DNA of 64,000 nt from Aphelenchoides besseyi. Its lineage: Eukaryota; Nematoda; Chromadorea; Rhabditida; Aphelenchoididae. The notes beneath the pieces were generated by a model. That model made no database searches and had not been told where the DNA came from. It saw only the letters and a program-made list of their open reading frames with translations. A program made the position numbers and the translations under genes. The stretch lies in the NCBI GenBank assembly GCA_024699855.1, contig JAMPIQ010000001.1, forward strand, positions 3,472,001 through 3,536,000. Reading direction: 5' to 3'. Each line of letters starts with the position of its first letter. The first letter of the stretch is position 1. Positions 12,599-23,881 of this stretch are shown here, piece by piece.

Positions 12599-12604
12599 CC
12601 GTTG

Positions 12605-15094
12605 CGAACCGGTGAAGTCGAAATCCCACTGGAAGACAACTAACTTCTGAACATTGAAACCGTTTCGAGATGCTTTGAAGGTCATGGTCGTTACGTTGTT
12701 AATGTAGGCATAAAAACAGTTTGCGTAATCACGTAAAAAACATTTGGAGTTTACGATTAGAAACGAGAGAATTTTAATCGAAAAACGAAGTTGCGAAACC
12801 CAACTCTCGAACCGCCACAACAACAACTCGAACAAGAATACCGATCTATCGCAATCACTTATCATTCTGATTGTTCGATTGACCAACAGACAACAGCTGC
12901 ACATTCTGGAAGCGATGAAAAGCGGAACCCAAAGGCCGGGAATGAATTTGAAAGAAAAGGCGGAAAACTCGGGCCTTGAAAGTGCAACTACCAGCAAGAT
13001 TTTGGGTTGTATTTTTGCACGAGAAAACAAATGGACGGCAGTCAAACGTGCCAATTCGAGAGGATTCGATCGTCGTGTTCCATACGTTACATTTGTCCAA
13101 ATTGCATTTTCGTTATTCCGATGCCTCTCATTGGAAGTCTTGGAATTTCAACTCGCACTTGAGTCTGTCGTTTCCTTCTCCTGATTACTGAAAATGTTCG
13201 GTCCATGAGTTTAATTGTTCGCTGAACGAATTAGATGAACGAACACATCAAAGACTCCAAATGCTCGACATTCGAGTTTAAACTTCAAATACGTTGGCAG
13301 ACTGAGAGAGCTGACGGAAATCGTAAAATGACTCCTTGGGGACATGGTTTCACGATCTGCATTCTGTTCAATCGTCTCAACTGTTCGTGAGCATCGTAGT
13401 TGTTTTATTGTTATTTCGTGTTCTAAAACACTTCGACCTCTTCTTTTCCGAATCACTCAACGGTTTTGTTTATGTGCTGTGGAAATGTGCGATGATGCCC
13501 GGACCGGAATTTATCGTTGACATAAGACTGGGAATTCATTTTCTCGTTTGCCAAAAACACGCTCCTTAGACCATTTAATCCCTTCGAGCTCTGCAACTTC
13601 GAACTAAGAACGACTTTCCAGCCAATTTTAATACCTGCACCGTTACTCGGAATCCAACCATCGTCTCTTAAGTCCCATCGTAAAGGAGATGTGTGCAAAT
13701 TCCAAACATGACTTAATTTCATTCCAAATACACTTGTTCACCCAATGCACAGCCTTTCATTTAGAAGAACAAACTCTGGAAGACATTTTGTTTTGTTTTC
13801 GGTGGCCATACTTTCAGCAAAGAAGTTGAAGAAAGTCGAGTGCCATCTGCGACTGACGCTTTTCATTTCCACTAACGCGCAACAGAACGAAAGGTCGAAC
13901 ATCCGGGTTTTGTGTGATTGTCAATTGAAAGACGTGCGGATACACTAACTGAGTTGCCGGGTCCAAACTTCCGCATCATGAGTTCAACTTTTTTCGAAAG
14001 TCGTAACCTCTTCAATAGCCATTCATCGGTGACTTTGAATTCGTTGTTTCCGGTTGAGCAGACGGCTTTTAATGACCGTAAACGCGATTTAATTTGGGCA
14101 CTTTATTCCCCCTTTCTATCGTTTACATGTTGACGTACGTAGCTTCGATTAGGTTAACACGGTAAGAGTGAGCTGCGACAGAAAATCGTGTTTCTTGCCT
14201 ATGATAACTCCAATCCATAGGTTGATGTGCAGTCAAGTCGATGTTGTTGAGTAATCCTAATTTTTGTCGAAGCCAAACAACCGACAAATTTTGCGGTTCG
14301 AGCTCTTTATTTATCGTCGTTTTTGCGCGCCTTTTTCGTGGGTCTCGTGGGAGAAGTTCGAAATAAAAAAAGTAGCCTATCTGTTGGGTATCTACGGTAT
14401 TAAAACTCGACGCATCTCCCGGAGGGCTTCAGTGCGCTTCGACCACACTTTTTATCTTGTTGGTGTCAACAGAAGTTTGATTGCAGAAAACGTTTTTGCA
14501 TTTCACTAAAAAGTGTCTGTAGATTTCGGTTTGCAGTTGGAGATGTATGAGTTTTCTGTCTCATTGGCCACAATTTCCATGATGTTTGGTGGAGGACTTC
14601 TTTTTTTCGAATTTTATGAAGTGGTTTTTACTGACGTTTAACTCCTGCGGTTTTTGTTGGAATCGACTTTTTGCGATGTTCTTTTCGTACTCCAACAAAT
14701 GACTTGGAACGACGTTGTGGTCAAAGGTGAAGAGAGGCCGTCCGAAGACTGGGGAAGCATCCCAAATGGACACATTTCAATGAACTTGAAAAACTTTTCT
14801 AAAACTCCAAAAGCGAGTCACGGAATTGGCAAACGCGGGGACTAGTCGTGGCGGCTGGAGCGATTGAAATAACCGGACGAAATTTTGTTGATGGATATGC
14901 GAGTAAACGTGATTTCGTAGCTTGTTCTCTCATTTTCTCGCTGGAAGCGTAGAATCGTGTGTTTGCATTTCATTTACATGTTTTGTTGATTGCAATATCC
15001 CTCGTGTTTTGTCGTTTAACTTTTCGTCATTTGATGATGTTGTTCAGAAACAATGAAATTACCCGAATGTTTGACCACTTAAATGAATTCGTGA
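12605..15094. other. No supported gene between transposon and cyclase locus
   Basis: Several open frames of 60-200 codons on both strands (for example 12744-13184 plus and 12443-13054 minus, which overlap each other) have no recognisable domains. The last part, about 14.2-15.1 kb, is probably the promoter and 5' UTR region of cyclase cassette A. Confidence 0.35.
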
Positions 15095-18000
15095 ATGCGC
15101 AATTTGGCGCTTTTCTTGGCATTTGCCGTTTGTGCTTTTGAAAGCATTGATGCAAATGTCTTATTTCCACTTCACGGTGCTCTTTTTCTACCACACACTT
15201 CGCCCGAATCACTGAACTACTTGGCGACAATCGAGAGCGTGGCACCGATTCTTGAGATTGCGACCGAAGACGGTCACCGTTTGTATCTTCAAGGATGGGC
15301 ACCGAAAAACTGGCTACAAATAAGACAGAGTCCAATAAAACAATGCGACGATCAAGTAAGTGCAGACAATGATATCCAACCATCTAATTGCTTGTTTTAG
15401 CATTCCGCTGCATGGGTATGAGTTTGAAGTTGATTCTTTCATTGTTATTGTGTTTACAGTCGGCTCTTGAAGCGCATGAATGGACAAACGGCACGGGCTT
15501 AGGTATTCGATTTGTCGAAAAACTTTCTGCGGGAGTTTTCCGTTTTTTATGCAAACTATCTAACAGTCAATCGATGCTTTTATGAAACCAGTTAAGCTTA
15601 CGCGAAAGCCAACGAACAACGTTTACGTAAATTTTATTGAAACAAAAGCGAAAAAAGTTGGACAGTGCTGTTCCGTTGAAAAGAATTGGAAAAATGCAAC
15701 TCCATTTTTACACTGATAGAAAAGGTGAAATAAGAAATGTAATGGGTGCGAAGTTTGAACATGAGCTTCTATAATGCCTGTAGAAAAGATATGGAAGATT
15801 TTGATTTGAAAGACGGACAATTACTCGCGATAAAAAATGGACTCGTCCAAGTTGCGATACATCCAAGTAGTAGCTTAGCAGTTGAAATGACTGTAAGAGC
15901 AAAATTGGACGTTATAACATCCATGGTGTCAAGCATTCGAATGAGGTAATATGATCGGCCCAATTTTTATTCGCGGTAACCGTGTAGAAGAACGTTGGTG
16001 CACCGAGTTCGTGGGCCATCGCCATTCTCTTAGCGTAAGCACACTGATTGTATTGTCGCGACAACTTGTGATGAGGCGGGAATCGGTAAATTTCGCCCAA
16101 TTGATGACCGGGCAATCGTTCTCGCAAAATTTTATTGTAGTGCGTAATTAGGTACTGACACGAAACGATTCGCTGATTTTGTGGAACTCTAAAATTGTAC
16201 CAATCGACTTTCCGACGAACAACCTCGTGGTGGTTCTTGATCATCAGAATTCGACCGAGTTTACCCGTATTCCATATTTGATAATACAAATCCTTAGCAC
16301 CCGATTCAATCTTTATCACATCCAACTTCCAGAGCATCGTCCATTGGATTTGGTGAATCGTCGGTATCGGCTTTTAGTGGTGCATCTTGGAGTTTCAAGT
16401 CCATCGTGTACCACAGCTCAGCGTAAGGAAACACAATTGGGTTTATGATCGCATCTAACTGCGACAAATGAGTTATAAACACCTACAATTTTTTCATTCG
16501 CGGATGTAACCAAACATCTTTGGGAATGTCGGGTACTGGCACGTCGCGATCTCTCGGTGTGAATAGAACCGCAACTTCCGGTGCTTCCGGAGCATTCTGT
16601 TGACGTTCGTGCAATTTCGGATCGCGCAAATGATCGGGTTCTTGGCGTTCGTCAATGAAACTCACAATGTAGCGCGGAAAGCAATTCCGTCGGCGATGAG
16701 TTCATTGATACGTTCCATGCACATTTTGTAGCCCTATGCTATTTGATTGTGATCGGTTAAGAAAGCAATCCAACGTGTTAGGAACGTATTTCGATAGCGA
16801 ATGTCCAGTCGTTTATAGACTGGATTATTACGCATATTGTCTAGGGTCAAATCGGAAGCTTCGGGAGTGTAGTGTTGACCGAAAATTCGCACAACATCGA
16901 CTTGTGACTGAATGTACGAAAGATTGCTCTGTACAATACCGTTGATCAGTTGAACCGGTGCTCCGTCAACTTCACTATCTCGTTTCTGAAACGATCGTGA
17001 ACCAAAGGCCATATGATTGTTAAACTCCGGAATGTGAGCTTGAACCATTTCGACATTTCTCGCTCGTAAGCGTTTTTGGTTTTGATTGAATTTGCCGATG
17101 TACAGTAAGCGTTCCATTCGATCCGAATAGCGACGAGATTCGGGCATTTTGATCGTACCATTAGCACAACACTTGGAACTGTTTTCGGCGTGAAAAAAAA
17201 CGCTTTACAATATTCGCACTTGTAAACCGGCAATCCGATGTCATAAGCGTTTGTGATTACTTGACGACAAATCGCAGTAGCACACGCCAATGACTCATTC
17301 TTATACCGGTAAATATGATCTTGAGCTAAAGCTTCTTTAAATTCGTGGTAAATTGCTAATGGATTTGTTGGTTGGCAGTGAATTAGCAGCATAGCAAACA
17401 GGAATCGAAGTGCTGACGGCATTTTGAACGGAACGGCTTCTTGCATCGCGTTCAAGTACCTTTTGTCGTCCTCGATTAATCCAAGTCCTAAACATCCTAA
17501 TTTGAAAATTGGGCAGATTGTGCCATCACTCAATCTTCGAAACTTTTTGGTGAACCGATGTTTAAAAGTAGTAAACGTAAGAAAAGAGCTCTGACAAGGA
17601 GTGCTTGTCAGCGGTGGTAGCGATAATTAGACGTCGTTGGTATCAATCGACGCGTCTCGATGAGCATTACTGTATAAATTATTTTTGCCCATGCGCAGAA
17701 TTGGCCGAGTTTTTGGCCAAAAATGAAAAAATCGCTAAAATCGTAGTATCGATCATGCTGATATCGTGGTGAAGTCAGTTTCTTTTCATTGCATGTTTAG
17801 ATGTAATTTTTGGCCCCTCTTGCGATTACCCACTTTCAACAATTTCGAGGATTCTCTCGTACTATTCTTGTTTAATCGTGACCAACGCGGGGTTCTCTGT
17901 TTACTTTGATGACAAAGAGAATTTACCGCTAACACGTGTTGGTCCACTACAGGTTTATAGTTCGATTGTACTTATCGTTCATCCGTTGATTATTTCCAGA

Positions 18001-18316
18001 ACTATATCCTCCTGATGATCAGTCAGTTGGCTACAAACTTTAACTGGTTGAAATCTCAAGTTCTTTACGAAAAAAGTTTCTGGTCTAGCGAGCTGTTGGA
18101 GGGCTCATATTGCAAACTGTTGATGACGGTAAGTAGACCAATAGTCAGGAAGTTCCATTGATGAATTGAAGGACATGTATGCGTGGAGTGTGAACAGAAT
18201 GTGGAATTTGACGGTGAATCCACGGATCGTGCCTTCGTATTCCGATGAGTCGGCGGAAAATCGTCGAGAACAATTTCGAAGTTACCTTATTTCCAATGTA
18301 GGAAGCGAGTACGGAG
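15095..18316 (+). CDS. Receptor guanylyl cyclase, alternative ectodomain cassette A
   Basis: Exons: 15095-15355, 15401-15415 (a 15-nt microexon, HSAAW), 15460-15502, 17801-17952, 18000-18128 and 18172-18316. They total 745 nt, which is 248 codons plus one base. Exon 1 starts with a signal peptide (MRNLALFLAFAVCAFESIDA). The fold is that of a periplasmic-binding-like ANF receptor domain: LFPLHGALFLPH (first strand), then GLDVIFGPSCDYPLSTISRI, the classic FGP-C-Y turn, then NFNWLKSQVLYE and SVNRMWNLTVNP. Every intron phase agrees. The last donor (G at 18316, then GTAGGT) is phase 1 and fits only the shared acceptor at 27585/27586, since no transmembrane, kinase or cyclase exons follow this cassette. 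A Helitron relic lies in the 2.3-kb third intron. The cassette is inferred to be one of four interchangeable N-termini of a single receptor. Confidence 0.75.
15912..17533 (-). mobile_element. Helitron relic inside cassette A intron
   Basis: Minus-strand fragments match the Rep/helicase protein of Helitrons. The 16337-15912 piece includes GAPTFFYTVTANKNW, the GxPxxFxTxTxNxxW block of the Helitron-like N domain. The 17147-16734 piece follows CCANGTIKMPESRR, part of the region before Rep. The 17533-17360 piece contains LIEDDKRYLNAMQEAVPFKM and FAMLLIHCQPTNP, which normally come after Rep. A frameshift at a T-run near 17198-17205 and stop codons between the pieces show that it is dead. The order of pieces is not that of an intact element. 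No 5'-TC or 3'-CTRR ends were located with confidence. Confidence 0.75.
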
Positions 18317-19946
18317 GTAGGTTTCTAAAACTTAATACGATAAGAAATGCAAAGATCACATTAACATACAAGATGAGTATAAACCATAAAGTGAAGTCGA
18401 TAGACAGTTCAACAAACTTGTCGAATTGCTTTCCAAAAACCTTTCGATTAGTCGACAAATCTTGTGAATTTTTATGGAAACGTGAGACACGCAATTTCCG
18501 TGTTCACATGTGTGTTGTAATTGGATTTTTTCTTAAGAAAAAGAGTTTTGTTTGAAGTATAGTCGTATGTGTACACGGTTATGAAGCCGACAATCCGTTC
18601 ATTGAAAAGTCTAGGTCGTAGAGTCTTTGGCCATTAAAATTCACACTCCATGATTAGGTTTATGTTTCTTGGACGGGTTTTTTGAAGCTAATCGATTCTG
18701 CTCGTTACCGTTCACTTACACCTTCCTCATCTTATTCGAACCGATTATTCAATTGCAAACTTAATAAAACGAGGGCGTTGTTTCTTCGAGAATGACCATT
18801 TGAACTTTGCGTATCGAGATTGGCATTTGGATGACTAAAGATCGTAGGCAGAACAACACTATTTGCTTGTAAATGAAATGAACCAAGCCAAATAATAATT
18901 GCGGTAATGGGATGCTTTTGCTAATTTTCTCGCGACCAACACATCCAGCGGATGTCCGTTTGTCTTTTTGGCCGACTGTTCTTGTAGTCTTCAAACGCGT
19001 CCAAATAATACAAACCGAAGTAGCATGCAACAAGGATTGTAAATGGATATATGCATTTTGCTCGTCGTGACCTTTTTTAATCATTCCCGACGAACTCCAA
19101 GTTCGATATAATTATGAGAATGTGGCAAGAAATTAGTTTCATATTTCGACTCTCCATTCTGCTTTCTTTTAATCGTCTAGTAAATTGGCTTTTCGTTCAG
19201 CTTCGTTTTGCATTTTGACCTCGGGAATGACATCTTGTTGCTGCTGTCGAGCACATATGCTGAGTTGTTGGAGTCTTACGGAAAAGTTCGTTATGTTCCA
19301 GTCACGTTGATCATAGTGCAAACGAGATTTTGAAATTAAAACCATTCGAATAGATTTACGTGTTCTCGTGTTCACTGAAGTGAAATCGTTTTGGTTTCGT
19401 TTAGCCCTCCAACGATCGTAGCCGAGAGAATCGACCAACACGCCTCCATCCTGTTGATTTCGATTATTCGGAGCGTCAACAAAAACGAATTTGCCATTTG
19501 TGTCCGACGAGCACGCCACAATTCAAAGCGGAGAAGCCACAACGAAGCGACGGTTAGCGTGTGGGTCTAAGGTGAAGAAAAGAGTGGATTAACTGCGATA
19601 ATCTGCACCGCCAAGGGCTGTGGTCGACGCCTCGCTCATTGGACACTTCTCAAGGTATCGACCTGTCGTCGTAGTCGCACAGTCGAGTCTTCCGAAGCCG
19701 GATGCGTTTGTGCTCCACATCCTTGCCCGTTAATATTCATCAGTCGACAAATCTTCATTCTTGTTTTTAGTATCCGCGTTATCGTTGACGTTTATTCTAT
19801 CGACCTATTTGTTTTTGTGTATGGGTCAACAATAGTGTGACTAACACTAATCGCAAGGCTACAGCCATCGAATGGTTACAAGGTGCGCAAAAAGCAATCA
19901 ACCACAACCCATCATCAACCCATGATTCGAATTTGGCCGTCGTCTG
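18317..19946. other. Region between cassettes A and B; no firm gene
   Basis: This holds part of the proposed long intron from cassette A and probably the promoter of cassette B. A minus-strand series of open frames (19519-19169 and 19084-18761) includes helical, charged stretches such as PEVKMQNEAERKANLLDD. It could be a small gene, but I could not build a spliced model or recognise a domain. Confidence 0.35.
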
Positions 19947-20965
19947 ATGATGCTTGCATTCGACAAGCATGTAACTTTCAAGATTCTAATCCTTTTTCTA
20001 CTTCTCTACGTACGAATTCACGCCGTAAAACAACGACATCCAAATCGACAGCATCGAAGATTTTGCGCAAAATACGCCAACTGTTCGAATTCCGTTCAAA
20101 CACGAAACGAGACGCCGAAAACAAAGTTCGACACCGCTACTGTACACAACTCAACGGCTGGTAAACACTACGAAGTATCACCGGAAACGCCGATCTACGT
20201 CCTATTTCCACTTCCCACAACTTGGAACGATGTTTGGAATCCGTTTTCAATCACCTTACAACAAGCGCAACCGGTCGTCGATGAGGCTTTAGAGGAAGTC
20301 TATTTTAAACGTCAACTATTAAAAAATGGTTCACTAGTTGTCTCCTTTGAAGACACCCAGCTTTCCGATGCTCATGGGCCCAACGTGGCAATTAAACATC
20401 TGGTACAAAACACATTGGATTGTATCATCGGGTAAACTGCGGGTAAACTTGTAATAAAACTATTATTTCGTTGCTTAGATATGGGTTTGTGTACAGTTTA
20501 GCGGCAGTTGCTCGAATGTCACCGTATTGGCGTGATGCTGATAGCGACGGGATTCCGGTGATCACGTCCATTGGATTGGCATCGAATTTAGATAATCGTC
20601 GTGAATATCAACTAATGACTCGCATATCTCCACCATATAAAATGGTTCAAAACGCCGCACATTGGTATTTTGAGCGAATGAAATGGCGTCGTTCTTTTTT
20701 CATTATTCAACAATACGCTCGTGGAGCTCGTGAAGACGCAAGTTCACCGTTTAGCGAATGGCACTTCCTCGCAATTGCATTGAATCAAAAACTACGTCCA
20801 CGCTTCGTCAGCGACTATCATATGCACGCGGTGATTTCCGGAGAACCGCGAAGTACGGAAGTACGTTTGTCATAATAAGCTACAATTTGTAGTGCTTTTC
20901 GAAAGTTGACGTTGAATGTTTTTAGTTGCGTTCTAAACTCATGCTTGCCAGCTTTCACAGCAACG
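19947..20965 (+). CDS. Receptor guanylyl cyclase, alternative ectodomain cassette B
   Basis: Exons: 19947-20431, 20479-20860 and 20926-20965, together 907 nt (302 codons plus one base). A leader with a hydrophobic core (FKILILFLLLYVRIHA) is followed by a basic, Asn/Thr-rich spacer of about 60 residues not present in the other cassettes. The ligand-binding region then runs from YVLFPLPTTWNDVW through SFEDTQLSDAHGPN, SLAAVARMSPYW and IPVITSIGLASN to LRSKLMLASFHSN. SFEDTQLSDA and AAVARMSP are nearly the same words as in cassette D, so B and D are closest. The final donor (G at 20965, then GTAAGT) is phase 1, as in A, C and D. No membrane or catalytic exons follow before cassette C. Confidence 0.78.
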
Positions 20966-23881
20966 GTAAGTCGAAATGCAAAAGGATTGTGAAAGTAAAC
21001 TAATTGCTGCGATACGCGCAAGAATGTTGAAATGTGGACATTGAATAAGAAATGCTTGATATCACCTGTTAAACATCGTAATAACATCATTCCACCTATA
21101 GCATGAGAATGTGGGCGTAATACACATCGCGTGCATTAATTTCGAATTGCTTCCACGGACTCGAATGATCTTTCACTTGCAAATTTCATTCCTATTTCAC
21201 TATAAGTATGCGTCATGAAGTTGAAGCAAAAGACCGATACATTTACAACCGAAGTTTGATTGAACGACTCTTTCGTTGTTTTTATTGTCTAAACACTCTC
21301 GACAAAAGGAATCGTTTTTGCACGAATTATCACTTTGATGGCTGTAAAATGGTTCGGGAAAAGGCGCGATTGACAGATTCATGTTCTCGCTGCTCAGTTC
21401 GCTCACTCACCACACAGTCCGCTTATCAGCCGAGTGCATTTGCAGCTGCGATGTTCGTCCCTCACGTGCACTTGAAGAGAGAAAACTCGAGAGTCGGTCG
21501 CTTAACTGCGCGTTGATTGGCACTTTGTAGGTCGTTCGGCACTTCGGAGGCCGCGGCGATTGAGTCATGATCGTGAATCAACCTACGTGTGTTTTTGATT
21601 GGCGGGGACACGAATGCCGGTGGGATCAAAAAAGAGTTTTTCGTGTTTCCACTTTTGTTCTTTTTTCGATCCGCTGCAAAATGGCCGTTGCTGTCAAACG
21701 TCGACAGCAAAAATTCACTTTCGAGCGGTAGCCGTGCAAAAAATGAGCAGCAAAGAGTTGGAAATTGTAGTCGGACGCCTGAGGGTGATTAAGTCGCCGT
21801 TTTTCTGCTTCACCCACTCCAACAAACTCAAGCCAAATTGTCCCGCCAGTTTTGACGGTCTTGTTCGTTGTTGCATCGAAGCGGCGACACGATTTTCGGG
21901 TCGACCTTTTCTTCGCTAATCGCATCTTCATCAAAATTTCACGCGCCTCTTCGTCCTGCGCAAACGTTTTCTTTATCGGCATGCTTCTTAAACTCGCCGC
22001 TCATTTCGCTATTTCTGCCCTTTGAGTTTTTTGCACTACCTGCCCTTGAGTAATAGTCGTGAACCTGTGCGGAGTTGACCCAACGGGGGAACGACGGTTT
22101 AGCAGTTCTCGCGCTTCATGCTCTTAACGCTGCGGCCAAGTGAGCGGTGTTAATGGTCGTTTTGTCGACGTAAACAAACCACTCATCGCTGAACTGCTTT
22201 ATTTCGTTGTTATTCGATACGTGGTCGTTTTATTGTTGATTTGCAGCAATAAATGACAGACGACCACCATTGATTCATCGTTTGATGGACGGAAAGCTCT
22301 TCGATTGATGGCCCAATTTCTTTGTGTTTGTGATTTTACATTCACGTCAAACATACCTCTATTCTTACTATTGTCGCGCCGATGTTTGGCTTTACAGTCT
22401 CCCACTAGGCCATTTTCACAAACCTGCACAACAACCGGAGGCTTTCGGCGTCCGAAAAAGGTTTTGGTTACCGCGTCCGAACTGGCGGACCGAAATGAGC
22501 CGCAAAAGCGAAAGGACGATGAAGACGAGGCAACGAGTGAGGACCGTGAAGGCAAACGCCATTGCGGAACGGAACCCGAAGCACCGATTTTTTCGTTTTT
22601 CGCCACCAATTGCACCAGGTGCTCAGTTGTCGATTTTTTTCGGGGATTCGACCACTGATCAAAAGCCAAATCACTTTGCGGTCCCTCATCGATTGTCTCG
22701 GTTTGAAATGCGAACAAGCCGCAAATTTCACGTATTTTTCTTGATTCCATGTCTCGTTCGCAGCCTTCAAATTGAGGGTTCGACACTAAACTACATTTCC
22801 ATTTGAATGAGTTGTCCAAGTCTTGATATTTGTTTTGTAATGGAAAGCATCATTGCACATAACATCATAGGTTTTGGTCAATTTTGCCTCAACCAACTCC
22901 CAAGTGAACTGACAGATTTTTGCAAGATTTCTCCGAAACCGCCTCCGGCACGTCGCGATTCGGAATGCCGTTTAATTGCGTTTTTGGCAAACAAAAAGCC
23001 AGTGGTCGTCGTGCTTCCGCTCGCACCGGCTAACCCAAAAACTTGGTCGCTGTTCTTACACAGGCGACAAAAAGTCATGGGCCCGGCGAATTAACACGCG
23101 GAAACCACGTTCTACCGCTTTTTCCAACGTATTGCCGGTGCGGCACGTTGGTGGTGGTTGCGAATTGACGGGCCATCTGAAGACCGACGCGCGAACTGTG
23201 CGGATGTTGTACGTCCAAACGTCGAATTTCCGTTCATTCTTTTTGTCTTCCCTTCACTGCGCCACTTTTTTTGCAAAGTCGATGTTTTTAAGGGGAAACG
23301 ACGATAAGGCCAAAAGGGTTAGAACAAAACAAACGTGGACAGTTTTTGCAGGCATTTCTTCCGCGCCTTTTCTTTGCGTGGATTTGCTTTCCTACCAGCG
23401 ATTAGAAATGAAAGTTTCTTTCCGGAAACCAATTCGATCGACATTCTTCATTCCCAACCGTCTTAATGGGCTTAACCGGGTTTAATCAACGGATGGAGCT
23501 GTTGCGGTGCGCGAATTGCCTGTGACTGAATTGGCGGTTTTCTTCGAACCCTCTTAATTGGCGGACTTTTGCATCGACGGCTGTCGACCTCGCGCCTCAT
23601 TACGAGCGTCTTCATCGCGTCTTCCGTTTGTTAGTTGCTTTCACGGCGTTTGTTTTTGCCCGACGATTCACACAAATTCTGCAACGTGTAGTCGTGTTAC
23701 TGTTCGATTGTGTTGCTCATTTCTACATTTTTGATCGTCAATCATTACCACGTAGTCGGAGAAGCATCACAACTACGATCTGCAGTCATTGGATCCAATG
23801 GTCACCTAATCGGCAATCAGTTAACTTATTGTCGTTCAAACGTTTCATTGACGACTTGTCTTCCTCATTACACTTCTTCTG
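20966..23881. other. Region between cassettes B and C; no firm gene
   Basis: A stretch of 2.9 kb with overlapping open frames on both strands near 21.6-23.5 kb. Their translations are low-complexity (Ser, Arg, Phe rich) with no domains or matched splice sites. It is expected to hold the promoter of cassette C within the proposed long intron of A and B transcripts. Confidence 0.35.

Larger units (their letters stand above)
10106..12604 (+). mobile_element. DNA transposon with 6-bp target-site duplication
   Basis: The element spans 10112-12598 (2487 bp). It begins CACACCGGGCAGA and ends with the reverse complement of the same 13 bases. A second shared block, GGCGTTAGC, lies a little further in on both ends (about 10129-10137, and 12563-12571 inverted), at slightly different distances. 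Perfect direct copies of CCGTTG flank it at 10106-10111 and 12599-12604. Inverted ends, target duplication and a single internal gene together show a cut-and-paste element that inserted here. A 6-bp duplication is uncommon; I cannot place the element in a named superfamily. Confidence 0.85.

Noticed and set aside
12443..13054. 203-codon minus-strand frame across the transposon's right end
   Set aside because: It runs through the inverted repeat and the target duplication into flanking DNA, so it cannot be an old gene; a plus-strand frame overlaps most of it.
18761..19519. Possible small minus-strand gene between cassettes A and B
   Set aside because: Some stretches look helical and charged, but no start, splice set or domain could be assembled. 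Left as a note in the spacer entry.
22199..22819. 206-codon minus-strand frame between cassettes B and C
   Set aside because: Ser/Arg-rich, no domain, and overlapped by two plus-strand frames of similar quality. Treated as chance.
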